A stretch of DNA of 64,000 bases from NCBI GenBank assembly GCA_027024155.1, contig JALVTE010000121.1:1-64000 (forward strand), in the 5' to 3' direction. The stretch comes from Campylobacteraceae bacterium. GTDB lineage: Bacteria > Campylobacterota > Campylobacteria > Campylobacterales > Sulfurovaceae. The notes below the pieces were generated by a model. It ran no database searches. It saw only the letters and a program-made list of their open reading frames with translations, and was not told the DNA's origin. This document shows positions 36,215 to 44,689 of this stretch, one piece after another. The position numbers and the translations under genes were made by a program. The first letter of the stretch is position 1. Each line of letters starts with the position of its first letter.

Positions 36215-37195
36215 CTACTTTTTCTCTCCTTGTATAGCATCTTTTTTAAAATCTTTACTCACATGAATAGCTTTTTTATCCTCTTTTTTCTCATAATTAT
36301 TTACTTTCTTCTCTGCTTGTACTCTATTTTTAACTTGAGTTTTAGAGTCATGTGAATGTTTAATTAATGTTGTAAAGTCCTCTTTTATCTTGTCATATAG
36401 TTTTTCAACATCATTTTTACCCTTAATCTCTTTTTCTATAGCATTAATACTTTTAGTTAAATTTTTATACTCTGGGTCGAATTTTTTAGTGTATCCTAGC
36501 AATTCTGCTCTTTTTAGTGCCTCTTTAGCCGCTTCTAAGAGTTTTGTTGCTTCCTCTTTTTTGCTCTTATCTAATTTAGAAGCAGTTACAACTAAATCTT
36601 GTGCTACTAAAAGCGGTGCAGGTATTACTGTTTTAAATACAATTAAACTATTCATTGCTTCTGCAATATCATTATATGCTGTTACTGTATCACCCTTATT
36701 TAAAGCATCTAAAGCTTTTTTAACAGAAACTGGGTAAATTTTCATAGGGATTGCCATTGTTGTAATATCTAATTCATCTTTAAGTGGCGAAATTACATCG
36801 ATTGCTGTTTGTGTATCGTGCTCTTTTAAAAGTTTTTGACCTAAATCTAAAGCTTTTTGGATATCTTTAGAAGTTCCTATAAATTCAAATGCTTGAAGTC
36901 TCTCATCTACTGGTATTACATCTAATTTTGGATTAGCTTTTAATGCCTTATCAAAGCTTGCTAATGCAGTTTGTAAATCTTTTTTTGCCTCATCTTTTTT
37001 ATTCATATGTAAAGCTTGAAGTGCTTTAAATGTATTTTGCATACCTAAAATAATCTCTTTAGGTGCAACTTTATGATTTTTAGCTTCTGCTGCCATTTCG
37101 TTTCTGACGAGTGTTTTTTTATCTGTTTTAGCCTGCAAGGCAGTTGCTCCAAATAATAATGCACATGTAACCGCTGAAATAATAACTCTTTTCAT
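36215..37195 (-). CDS. YfdX-family exported stress protein
   Basis: A 326-residue protein with a signal peptide (MKRVIISAVTCALLFGATALQA) and a helical YfdX domain (about residues 30-235; QALHMNKKDEAKKDLQTAL, TMAIPMKIYPVSVKKALDAL, VIPAPLLVAQDLV). E. coli YfdX is periplasmic and EvgA-induced, linked to acid survival. The C-terminal 90 residues are Lys-rich and extend beyond the usual family length. AAGGAG precedes the ATG. It leads a seven-gene run to 33322. A CTAG-centred palindrome is 58 nt upstream. Confidence 0.88.
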   Translation of the reverse strand: MKRVIISAVTCALLFGATALQAKTDKKTLVRNEMAAEAKNHKVAPKEIILGMQNTFKALQALHMNKKDEAKKDLQTALASFDKALKANPKLDVIPVDERLQAFEFIGTSKDIQKALDLGQKLLKEHDTQTAIDVISPLKDELDITTMAIPMKIYPVSVKKALDALNKGDTVTAYNDIAEAMNSLIVFKTVIPAPLLVAQDLVVTASKLDKSKKEEATKLLEAAKEALKRAELLGYTKKFDPEYKNLTKSINAIEKEIKGKNDVEKLYDKIKEDFTTLIKHSHDSKTQVKNRVQAEKKVNNYEKKEDKKAIHVSKDFKKDAIQGEKK

Positions 37196-37253
37196 AAGTG
37201 TCTCCTTAATTTGTAATTTAACTAGAATTATAGTCTTATAAAAAAACTTTTTC

Positions 37254-37269
37254 TGCTACCTAGGTAACA
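37254..37269. promoter_or_regulatory. CTAG-centred palindrome, candidate Crp/Fnr-type site 1
   Basis: TGCTACCTAGGTAACA, a 16-bp imperfect palindrome around a perfect TACCTAGGTA core, in the divergent space between the yfdX-like operon and the crp/fnr gene at 37355. Similar sites are at 40365-40380 and 41831-41846. It is a candidate operator for one or both of the Crp/Fnr paralogues. Confidence 0.5.
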
Positions 37270-37354
37270 TTAGTAAAAAATTTTAGTACTTTTGTATTAA
37301 AAAAATGTTAATACTATTTTTTTTGCTATAATTTGCAGTTTATAAAGGATTATT

Positions 37355-38071
37355 ATGGAAACTAATACATCGTTTTACCAAAAATCGTTAGAAACTCTAT
37401 CGAAAAGTGAACTTTTTAAAAATTTAGATCAAACAACTTTAGAAAAAATAATAGATCAGTCTAAAGAGTGTAAATGGCAAAAAGATGAAATAATAGACCC
37501 ACTAGAAGCAACTAAATATCTTTTTATAATTATAAGTGGTAGATTAAAATTAACTCAAATAGATATAAAAAGTGGAAGAAGCTTAACTCTATTTTTATTA
37601 TCTAGCGGAGATATTTATGATGTCTTTTCTCTTCTTGATGGAAAAGAGCATTTAGTAGACCCCATACCTTTAGATGATATGGAACTTTTAAAAATACCTT
37701 TAGAGCAAGCTAGAGAATTTATAAAAGAGTATCCTAAATTTAATGAAGCTTTTTTACCATATTTAGGTAAAAAGATGAGAGAGTTAGAGAGTTTTGGGGA
37801 GTCATTGGTTTTTAATGATACATTAACAAGATTATCTAAATTAATTTTAAAACATACAAATAGATGCAAAAATGAAGAGAATCAACACTACCCTGTAGAG
37901 TTAATAAATAATTTATCACACGAATCAATAGCTGAACTTATTGGCTCAGTTCGTACGGTTGTTAGTTTGCAAATGAAAAAATTAAAAAAAGAAGAAGTTA
38001 TCATAAGCAGTAAAGGACAATTAATAGTAAAAGATTTAGAGAAACTTTTAGAAAAGTGCCCTAAAAACTGA
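37355..38071 (+). CDS. Crp/Fnr-family transcriptional regulator
   Basis: A 238-residue regulator with an N-terminal cyclic-nucleotide-binding-type fold (about residues 20-130; YLFIIISGRLKLTQID, SGRSLTLFLLSSGDIYD) and a C-terminal winged helix (NNLSHESIAELIGSVRTVVSLQMKKLKK, part). There are no Cys clusters for an FeS centre, so it is not a classical FNR. It is a clear paralogue of 40429-41148. AAAGGATTATT precedes the ATG and an extended TGCTATAAT lies upstream. It is divergent from the yfdX operon, with a palindromic site between. Confidence 0.9.
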   Translation: METNTSFYQKSLETLSKSELFKNLDQTTLEKIIDQSKECKWQKDEIIDPLEATKYLFIIISGRLKLTQIDIKSGRSLTLFLLSSGDIYDVFSLLDGKEHLVDPIPLDDMELLKIPLEQAREFIKEYPKFNEAFLPYLGKKMRELESFGESLVFNDTLTRLSKLILKHTNRCKNEENQHYPVELINNLSHESIAELIGSVRTVVSLQMKKLKKEEVIISSKGQLIVKDLEKLLEKCPKN

Positions 38072-38077
38072 AGTTAA

Positions 38078-39022
38078 TTAAATCCATCGCTTCTTTCTAA
38101 GCCATAGATAGATAGCGCCTGCAATAACTATATTGCCAATAGTGACATATAAATATCCATACTTTAAATCCAATTCTGGCATAAATTTAAAGTTCATACC
38201 GTAATTTCCAACAATAAATGTTATAGGTAAAAATATAAGTGAGATAGAGGCTAGTTTTTGCATTGCTTGGTTCATTTTATTTGACATCATACCCATATGT
38301 AGATTTAAAAGGTAACCAGTTCTATCTAGTAATTCTCTTGACTCATTTACTAAAAAGAGGGTATGCTCTTTGATATCTATAATTTCATACTTTAACTCTT
38401 TTTTCTCATGGGAATGGAGACGATTGTAAAATCTATTAATAGAGTCTGCTTCTTGAGATGAAATTTTTTTAATCTTATTTAATGTTCGTCTTGCAAAATA
38501 TATATCTCTTTGAAGTTGCTTCTCTAAAATTTTTTCATCTAATATATCATTTTCTATTATCTCTAAAGTATCATCAATTCTATCAGTTAGGTAGATTAAA
38601 TTATCTATAAGAATATCTAAAACTATATATGTTGCATAGTTGGCACTATTTGTCTTCTTTTTTCTTTTTGCAAATTTTTGGCTTAGTATAGTTAATACAT
38701 CTTTATCTTCGCAGACAACTAATAAAAGATTTTTAACACTTAAAATTGCAACATTAACCTCTTCGTAAAAGAGATACTCCTCTTTATCAAAAGTAAGGAA
38801 TTTTGAAATTAAAAGTTTTACATCTCCATACTCTTCGTAAATAATACTTTGATTCTCTTCTGTTATATCTTCAAAAACTTGCTCAGGAAGTTTTAACTCC
38901 TCTTTAAGCCACTTACTAAGGCTCTCATTTTTTAAAGTAGTAAAAATAACTTGATGAGACTCAGTATCGCGTATAATGACTTCGTGGCTTCTCACCAGTT
39001 TGTTATCTGTATAAATGTACAT
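38078..39022 (-). CDS. corA: CorA-family divalent cation transporter
   Basis: A 314-residue CorA protein carrying Mg2+ (or Co2+/Ni2+). A large cytosolic alpha/beta N-terminal domain is followed by a long helix and two membrane segments; the universal pore motif YGMNF is near residue 280 and the C-terminus WLRKKRWI is Arg/Lys-rich. Length is normal. AAGGATAA precedes the ATG. The gene converges with the crp/fnr gene, with 6 bp between them. Confidence 0.93.
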   Translation of the reverse strand: MYIYTDNKLVRSHEVIIRDTESHQVIFTTLKNESLSKWLKEELKLPEQVFEDITEENQSIIYEEYGDVKLLISKFLTFDKEEYLFYEEVNVAILSVKNLLLVVCEDKDVLTILSQKFAKRKKKTNSANYATYIVLDILIDNLIYLTDRIDDTLEIIENDILDEKILEKQLQRDIYFARRTLNKIKKISSQEADSINRFYNRLHSHEKKELKYEIIDIKEHTLFLVNESRELLDRTGYLLNLHMGMMSNKMNQAMQKLASISLIFLPITFIVGNYGMNFKFMPELDLKYGYLYVTIGNIVIAGAIYLWLRKKRWI

Positions 39023-39099
39023 TAAAAAATTATCCTTATTTTGAAAGTGTTATTATATCTTAACTCTCTGAATAAGTTATATACTCATTAGATTTGCTA

Positions 39100-39744
39100 T
39101 TACATTGTACTCCATAAGCCTTTAATACCACTTACTAAAAATTGAGCTGCAATAGCCCCAACTATTAGACCCATTATTCGGGTCAAGATTTTCATACCTG
39201 TTATACCTAATGCTCTATTTATAACGCCTGCATACCTAAGTGTAATATAGACGATAAATGAAGAAATTAAAATAGATACTGTAACAATACTATAGCTTAT
39301 CTCCATAGAGTATTTAGAGATTAAATTATTATTAAGAACAATAATTGTTGCAATAACTCCAGGACCAAAAAGAATTGGTATACCAAGAGGAACTATTGAT
39401 ATATCATCTTTCTCTTGTGCTTCATTTTTCTCTTCGGGTGTTCTTCTTGATTTAGAAGCTTGCCCATATGCCATATTTATAGCAATCATCATTAATATAA
39501 CTCCACCAATAACTTTTAAAGAGAGTACATTAATACCAAATAGTTTAAAAATCATTTCACCAGTAAAAAGTGTAATTAAAGATGAAACTATTACAGTTAA
39601 AGTTGCTTTAAAAGCAATAGGGCGAATATTTGCCGGTGTGGGTGCATCTATTAAAGATACCATAATACTAGCAGCCGCTATTGGGTTAAGTATTGTAATT
39701 AGTGCGATTGTGTCGTGAAGCAGTAGCGAAATATACTCTTGCAT
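39100..39744 (-). CDS. MarC-family integral membrane protein
   Basis: A 214-residue MarC/UPF0056 protein with six hydrophobic helices; ITILNPIAAASIMVSLI and IVPLGIPILFGPGVIATIIVL are the two conserved loops. It is a paralogue of 23875-24474 but diverged. AAGGATTAAAT precedes the ATG. It follows the DedA gene by 2 bp and is co-transcribed with it. Confidence 0.9.
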   Translation of the reverse strand: MQEYISLLLHDTIALITILNPIAAASIMVSLIDAPTPANIRPIAFKATLTVIVSSLITLFTGEMIFKLFGINVLSLKVIGGVILMMIAINMAYGQASKSRRTPEEKNEAQEKDDISIVPLGIPILFGPGVIATIIVLNNNLISKYSMEISYSIVTVSILISSFIVYITLRYAGVINRALGITGMKILTRIMGLIVGAIAAQFLVSGIKGLWSTM

Positions 39745-39746
39745 AT

Positions 39747-40310
39747 TTAATCCTTATTATTTAAATATTTTCTTCTTAAATACCAAATTGCAATAGCTAT
39801 AATTGCAATAACAAGTAAAAGATGTTCTATCTCTTTGATTTCACCAAAAAGATACTCTGCACTCTTACCTAATAAATGACCAAGAAGTATACCAACAATA
39901 GCCCAAAGGCTTGTACCGATAACTTCAAACATTGCAAATTTTTTAAAAGGATATTTGTAAAATCCTAATGTTATAGGGAATATAAATGCTCCACCATAAA
40001 TAAAGCGTTCAGCAAATGCTAACATAGCTCCTTTAGATATAACTTTGCCTTTAAGGCTTTCGATTTTATGTAAAACAGAGGGAAATCTGTTTATAAGAGC
40101 TTCTGCATAGTTTCGCCCAATAACATACCAAAACCAATCTCCTATAATTGCACCGGCAATAGCCACCAAAATTGCTTGATTAAGAGATAATAACCCCATA
40201 TAACAAATAACACCTGTTGCTATAATTACTGTAGTACCCTCTACCATCATTCCAAAAAATATAACCCATAAGCCATAGTGACTAACTAGAGGTGCTAATT
40301 CATTTATCAA
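39747..40310 (-). CDS. DedA-family membrane protein
   Basis: A 187-residue DedA (SNARE-associated/VTT-domain) protein with hydrophobic helices and the motif AGAIIGDWFWYVIGRNYAE; the later FAERFIYGGAFIFPITLG is the conserved Glu-Arg-Phe region. DedA proteins support membrane potential and lipid-carrier flipping. The start is TTG at 40310 with AAGGAGATAATA in front. Next upstream is the CTAG palindrome at 40365-40380. A second DedA gene lies at 41261-41827. Confidence 0.88.
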   Translation of the reverse strand: MINELAPLVSHYGLWVIFFGMMVEGTTVIIATGVICYMGLLSLNQAILVAIAGAIIGDWFWYVIGRNYAEALINRFPSVLHKIESLKGKVISKGAMLAFAERFIYGGAFIFPITLGFYKYPFKKFAMFEVIGTSLWAIVGILLGHLLGKSAEYLFGEIKEIEHLLLVIAIIAIAIWYLRRKYLNNKD

Positions 40311-40364
40311 TATTATCTCCTTAAAATTTATGTTATTATAGCCAATATAAGAGTTTTTTTAAAT

Positions 40365-40380
40365 TGTAAACTAGCTAACA
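40365..40380. promoter_or_regulatory. CTAG-centred palindrome, candidate Crp/Fnr-type site 2
   Basis: TGTAAACTAGCTAACA, with outer TGT/ACA and central CTAG as in site 1. It lies 55 nt upstream of the DedA-MarC operon and just downstream of the second crp/fnr gene, so it fits control of that operon. Confidence 0.5.
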
Positions 40381-40428
40381 TATTTAGAACGTTTTTAATC
40401 TCATTTGAGATACATTTAAAAGATAGCT

Positions 40429-41148
40429 TTACTGTTTAATATCACAATGATGTAGTAATTTTTCTAAGTTTTTTACTGCTAATTGACCCCGTTTGGATAT
40501 TATAGTTCCCTCTTCTTTTAATTTTTTTAATTGCATTGTGGCAACTGCCCTAACTGAACCAATTAACTCTGCTAAAGATTCATGAGATAAATTATTAATT
40601 AAATCTACCGAGTAGTGTTCTGTATGATTATCTTTACAAACTTTTGTATATTTTAAAATTAAATTAGCTAAACGAGTTGCAGTATCATGAAAAACCATAG
40701 AGACACTAAAAGACTCCATTTCTCGAATTTTATCTCCTAAATATGGAAGAATTGCTTGATTAAACTCTGGATATTTATTTATCCATTCTCGTGCAGTTTC
40801 TATTGGAGTGCGTAAGAGTTGGCAAGTTTCAAGTGGCACAGGAAAAGAGAGATGCTCTTTTTCATCAAGAAGAGGAAGAAAATCATAAATATCACCAGTA
40901 TGTAGAAGAAAAAGTGCAACACTACGCCCGCTTTGTGGATTTATTTGTGTTATTTTAATTTTGCCACTAATAAGAATAAAGAGATATCTATTGGTGAAAT
41001 TACTATCGATACTCTCTCCTTTTTTCCACTCTATAGGTTCACAATCATTAATAATCGTTTTTAATATCTCTTCTTTTACATCTTTAAATAGTTGAGTATG
41101 CCTTAATGCCTTATAGGAGGTATCAAAACTAGAATTAGTCTGCTTCAT
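40429..41148 (-). CDS. Crp/Fnr-family transcriptional regulator (paralogue)
   Basis: A 239-residue regulator closely similar along its whole length to 37355-38071: YLFILISGKIKITQI, SGRSVALFLLHTGDIYD, YSVDLINNLSHESLAELIGS, then RAVATMQLKKLKEEG. It has no FNR-type Cys cluster. The pair arose by duplication and sits among shared membrane-stress genes. AAAGAG precedes the ATG. It is divergent from the DedA gene at 41261. Confidence 0.9.
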   Translation of the reverse strand: MKQTNSSFDTSYKALRHTQLFKDVKEEILKTIINDCEPIEWKKGESIDSNFTNRYLFILISGKIKITQINPQSGRSVALFLLHTGDIYDFLPLLDEKEHLSFPVPLETCQLLRTPIETAREWINKYPEFNQAILPYLGDKIREMESFSVSMVFHDTATRLANLILKYTKVCKDNHTEHYSVDLINNLSHESLAELIGSVRAVATMQLKKLKEEGTIISKRGQLAVKNLEKLLHHCDIKQ

Positions 41149-41260
41149 CTCTTTACCTTTATTTTTTTGCTTATTATAGCTAAACTATAAACTTTTTTTA
41201 ATTGCTGTTTACAAACTAGATTGAGTTATGTTATACTTATTTATATAATAAGGATTGCTA

Positions 41261-41827
41261 ATGTTACTTAAACTATTCTCTTATCCTATAAAATTACTTT
41301 TAACTTATGGCTATTTTGCTCTTTTTGTTTGGAGTATTCTTGAAGGCGAGATTGGATTAATGCTTTCTGGCTTTCTTGCCTCTGAGGGAAAGGTCTTTAG
41401 CTTTACAAATATAGTAATAGTAGCATCTATTGGTGCTTTTATTGGAGATAATGTACTTTTTCTTTTAGGAAGATTTTTTGCACCTAAAGTAAAGGTATGG
41501 CTAATAAAATATAAACAAAAACGCATTTTAATTCAACAATATTTTCGTAAATATGGCGCATTTGTTATTGTTTTTGAAAGATTTATCTATGGCACTCATA
41601 TTCCGGCACTCCTTATAGTTGGGCTTTCAAGATATTCATATTTAAAATTTTTATTTTTTGATATTATCGGTATAATTTTGTGGGCATTAATTTTTACGGC
41701 TCTTGGATATTACTTTGGAAATACGGCAATAGATGTTATTATATTTATTCAAAAAAATCTTTTAGTTTTTCTTTTTATTGCAATAATTATCTACTTTTCT
41801 ATTCAATCTAATAAAAATAATCGCTAA
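41261..41827 (+). CDS. DedA-family membrane protein
   Basis: A 188-residue DedA/VTT-domain protein. VASIGAFIGDNVLFLLGRFFA and IVFERFIYGTHIPALLIVGL are the two family motifs. ATG at 41261 is chosen since AAGGA lies 6 nt upstream; a TTG at 41255 is overlapped by that spacing. It differs from the DedA at 39747 and is followed by the BAX-inhibitor gene, with a CTAG palindrome right after its stop. Confidence 0.87.
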   Translation: MLLKLFSYPIKLLLTYGYFALFVWSILEGEIGLMLSGFLASEGKVFSFTNIVIVASIGAFIGDNVLFLLGRFFAPKVKVWLIKYKQKRILIQQYFRKYGAFVIVFERFIYGTHIPALLIVGLSRYSYLKFLFFDIIGIILWALIFTALGYYFGNTAIDVIIFIQKNLLVFLFIAIIIYFSIQSNKNNR

Positions 41828-41830
41828 CTA

Positions 41831-41846
41831 TTGCTACCTAGTGAAC
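41831..41846. promoter_or_regulatory. CTAG-centred palindrome, candidate Crp/Fnr-type site 3
   Basis: TGCTACCTAGTGAACA shares its first ten bases with site 1 and the same ACATT continuation. It lies 51 nt upstream of the BAX-inhibitor gene start (41897), just after the DedA stop codon. Confidence 0.5.
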
Positions 41847-41896
41847 ATTCTTTTGTTTCTAATTTCAATATAATTAGGCAAAAAAAGGAGTTTATT

Positions 41897-42598
41897 ATGC
41901 AACAAGGTGTTTATGTTTCAAATCTTTCAAAAACAGAGACAAATATTCTATTGCGTTCTGTTTATAATTGGATGATGGTAGGATTGTTGGTTTCGGGATT
42001 AACAGCCTTTATGGTTGCACATAGTCAAGTTTTAACACATATTATTTTTGGTAATCCTTATATGATATGGGTTCTATTCTTTATTGAGCTTGCTTTAGTA
42101 TTTGCTATATCAGCAGGTATTAACAAAATGGATGTTTCAACAGCGAGAACGCTATTTATTCTTTTCTCTTTTGTAGATGGTTTAACGCTTGGAAGTATCT
42201 TTTTAATCTTTACAGCTACATCGATTGCGACAGCATTTTTTATTGCAGCTTTGACTTTTGGGGTTATGAGCCTTTATGGATATTTTACTGATACCGATTT
42301 AAGTTCGTGGGGTAATCTCCTCTTTGCAGCACTTATAGGTATTATTATTGCAATGGTTGTTAATTTTTTCTTAAAAAGTCCTATGTTTGAGTGGTGGATT
42401 GATGTTATTGCAGTTATTATTTTTGTTGCCCTTACTGCTTATGATACTCAAAAAATTAAACAGTTAGGCGAAGAGATGGGTGCTGAAAATGAAGTAACAC
42501 TAAGTCGGGTGGCAATAGTTGGTGCACTATCTCTATACTTAGATTTTATCAACCTCTTTTTACTATTTTTAGAGTTTTTTGGAAATCAACGAGATTAA
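41897..42598 (+). CDS. BAX inhibitor-1 (YbhL/YccA-like) family protein
   Basis: A 233-residue membrane protein with seven hydrophobic segments, of the Bax inhibitor-1/TMBIM family; NWMMVGLLVSGLTAFMVAHS near the start and AYDTQKIKQLGEEMG near residue 190 are typical, the latter holding the C-terminal Asp pore region. Bacterial members are pH-gated calcium leak channels or interact with FtsH. AAGGAG precedes the ATG at 41897; an in-frame start at 41831 has no such site. Confidence 0.92.
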   Translation: MQQGVYVSNLSKTETNILLRSVYNWMMVGLLVSGLTAFMVAHSQVLTHIIFGNPYMIWVLFFIELALVFAISAGINKMDVSTARTLFILFSFVDGLTLGSIFLIFTATSIATAFFIAALTFGVMSLYGYFTDTDLSSWGNLLFAALIGIIIAMVVNFFLKSPMFEWWIDVIAVIIFVALTAYDTQKIKQLGEEMGAENEVTLSRVAIVGALSLYLDFINLFLLFLEFFGNQRD

Positions 42599-42662
42599 AA
42601 TTAATATTTTATTAACAAAATAGTTATATAAATCAGTGTTATATTAAAAATAAGGAAATCAA

Positions 42663-42878
42663 ATGCCTAAAAATGCTTTTTCTTGGATTTATCATCTATA
42701 TGTTGATGGATTTAGAGGGATGAAGCTTGGTAAAAAGTTATGGCTTATTGTAGCTATTAAGTTGTTTATACTCTTTGTTGTTATTAAATTACTCTTTTTC
42801 CCAAATGTTTTAAAAGAGAATTTTAAAAGCGACAAGGCAAGAAGCAACTATATTTTAGAACAATTAACTATTAACTGA
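42663..42878 (+). CDS. DUF4492 protein of cytochrome bd operon
   Basis: A 71-residue membrane protein (FSWIYHLYVDGFRGMKLGKK, then one hydrophobic helix LWLIVAIKLFILFVVIKLLFF). DUF4492 proteins are encoded just in front of cydA in Campylobacterota and Bacteroidota, and a role in oxidase assembly is presumed. TAAGGAAATCAA precedes the ATG. Its stop codon TGA (42876-42878) lies inside the left arm of the 272-bp structured element. Confidence 0.85.
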   Translation: MPKNAFSWIYHLYVDGFRGMKLGKKLWLIVAIKLFILFVVIKLLFFPNVLKENFKSDKARSNYILEQLTIN

Positions 42879-43143
42879 AGTTACGCACTATATACAATAT
42901 TTAACAAATCAAAAAAGTGACAAATATGAAAGAATAAATTCTCTCTCCTAGCCGAAGCTAAGAGTGATAATTTTTCTTTTATAGGTGTTACTTTTTTGTT
43001 TTGCCCTATGGGTAGCACAAGAGGGCACTTACTGCAAATACTTTTTAACGCAAGTTAGCTTTGGCTAGCTTTTATTAAAAATTATTCACATTAAGCACCC
43101 TCTTGTGCTATTAAATGTTGCATATAGTGCGTAACTTCAGTTA
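42872..43143. repeat. 272-bp multi-stem palindromic element E1
   Basis: Fills the gap between DUF4492 and cydA. The outer stem is 42872-42904 with 43111-43143 (31 of 33 positions identical; the first 22 perfect). Hairpin A is 42905-42952 with 42957-43003 around loop CGAA. The linker 43004-43012 is CCCTATGGG. Hairpin B is 43013-43059 with 43064-43110 around loop TTTG. The tips read CTAGC-CGAA-GCTAA and TTAGC-TTTG-GCTAG. The parts sum to exactly 272. The same architecture with other stem sequences recurs at 51551-51822. RNA structure and mobile palindrome are both possible. Confidence 0.85.
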
Positions 43144-43158
43144 TATAAGGAGAATAAA

Positions 43159-44688
43159 ATGCATATAGACCCAAGTGTAGTAGATTGGTCAAGAGCACAG
43201 TTTGCTTTGACTGCACTGTACCACTGGATATTTGTTCCACTTACTCTAGGGCTTACATTTATTGTTGCCATTATGGAGACAATTTATGTAAAAACAGGAG
43301 ATGAGTGGTGGAAAAAAACGACTAAATTTTGGATGGGACTTTTGGCAATTAACTTTGCTATTGGTGTAGCAACCGGAATTATTATGGAGTTCGAGTTTGG
43401 AACCAACTGGTCAAATTACTCGTGGATTGTAGGCGATATTTTCGGTGCACCTTTGGCAATCGAAGGTATTATGGCGTTTTTTATGGAATCGACATTCTTT
43501 GCTGTAATGTTTTTTGGCTGGGATAAAGTAAGCAAGAGAGCACACCTTATCTCGACTTGGCTTGTAGCAATCGGTTCGAACCTCTCGGCACTTTGGATTT
43601 TGGTAGCAAACGGCTGGATGCAACACCCTGTGGGTATGCGTTTTAACCCAGATACGGCAAGAAACGAAATGGTGAATTTTTGGGATGTGCTATTTAACCC
43701 AAATGCTTATGTTAAGTTTTTGCATACAATTTCGAGTGGCTATGTATTAGCATCTCTTTTTGTTATTTCGGTAAGCAGTTACTATCTGCTTAAAAGAAGA
43801 GAGATTAAATTTGCTAAACGAAGCATAATGGTAGCAGCAAGTTTTGGGCTTATTGTTTCACTATTTAACTTAACAACTGGTGATGATTCGGCAAGACAAG
43901 TTGCCCTAAACCAGCCAATGAAGTTAGCAGCAATGGAGGGCTTATATAATGGAAAAAGCCAAGCACCGATTGTTGCAGTTGGTGTACTAAACCCAAAAAA
44001 GAGTTACGATAATAATGAAAGCGAATTTCTATTTCATATAGATGTACCTGATGGTTTATCGCTTTTGGGCTTTCATAGTTTCGATGCTTATGTTCCAGGA
44101 ATTAAGCAGTTGGTTTTAGGAGATAAAGCACATAATATCGAGAGTGTCGAATCTAAAATGACAAAAGGAAAAGAGGCAGTAAGTGCACTCAAAGCCTATA
44201 AAGAGGCAAAAGCAAAAGGCGATAAAGAGGCGATGAAAGCAGCACTTGCAAAATTTAATGCCAACTCTAAATATTTAGGTTATGGATACTTAAAAAAAGC
44301 TAGTGATGTTGTACCAAATGTTCAAACAACCTTTTATGCATTCCATACAATGGTCGCATGCGGATTCTGGTTTATTGCCCTGTTTGTAATAATTTTATAT
44401 TTAGTTATGAGAAACGAATTAGAGCAAAAACGATGGCTACTTAAAGCGGCACTGTGGAGTTTGCTATTAGGTTACATTGCACAAGAGGCAGGCTGGATAA
44501 CAGCCGAAGTTGGGCGACAGCCGTGGGCAATTCAAGATATGCTACCAGTAGGTATGGCAACCTCTAATATCACAAGTTCGCCGGTTATGATAACATTCTG
44601 GCTCTTTGCAATACTCTTTACTGCACTATTAATTGCAGAGGTAAAAATTATGACCAAGCAAATTGCTATTGGTCCAAAGGAGGCGTAA
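43159..44688 (+). CDS. cydA: Cytochrome bd oxidase subunit I
   Basis: A 509-residue inner-membrane subunit carrying the haems and the quinol site of the cytochrome bd oxidase, which reduces O2 without pumping protons. Visible features: FALTALYHWIFVPLTLGLTF with the haem ligand His, the Glu-rich MEFEFGTNWSNYSWIVGD, the Q-loop start MEGLYNGKSQAPIVAVG, and the C-terminal GWITAEVGRQPWAIQD. AAGGAG precedes the ATG at 43159, 3 nt after the end of the structured element. cydB follows after one base. Confidence 0.96.
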   Translation: MHIDPSVVDWSRAQFALTALYHWIFVPLTLGLTFIVAIMETIYVKTGDEWWKKTTKFWMGLLAINFAIGVATGIIMEFEFGTNWSNYSWIVGDIFGAPLAIEGIMAFFMESTFFAVMFFGWDKVSKRAHLISTWLVAIGSNLSALWILVANGWMQHPVGMRFNPDTARNEMVNFWDVLFNPNAYVKFLHTISSGYVLASLFVISVSSYYLLKRREIKFAKRSIMVAASFGLIVSLFNLTTGDDSARQVALNQPMKLAAMEGLYNGKSQAPIVAVGVLNPKKSYDNNESEFLFHIDVPDGLSLLGFHSFDAYVPGIKQLVLGDKAHNIESVESKMTKGKEAVSALKAYKEAKAKGDKEAMKAALAKFNANSKYLGYGYLKKASDVVPNVQTTFYAFHTMVACGFWFIALFVIILYLVMRNELEQKRWLLKAALWSLLLGYIAQEAGWITAEVGRQPWAIQDMLPVGMATSNITSSPVMITFWLFAILFTALLIAEVKIMTKQIAIGPKEA

Positions 44689-44689
44689 A

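Noticed and set aside
41205-41225. Fourth CTAG box upstream of the second DedA gene
   Set aside because: CTAG is present, but the flanks (TACAAA and ATTGAG) do not form the TGT...ACA palindrome.
43565-43590. GGTTCGAACC, resembling a tRNA T-loop
   Set aside because: It lies within cydA coding sequence, and no acceptor or anticodon stems surround it.
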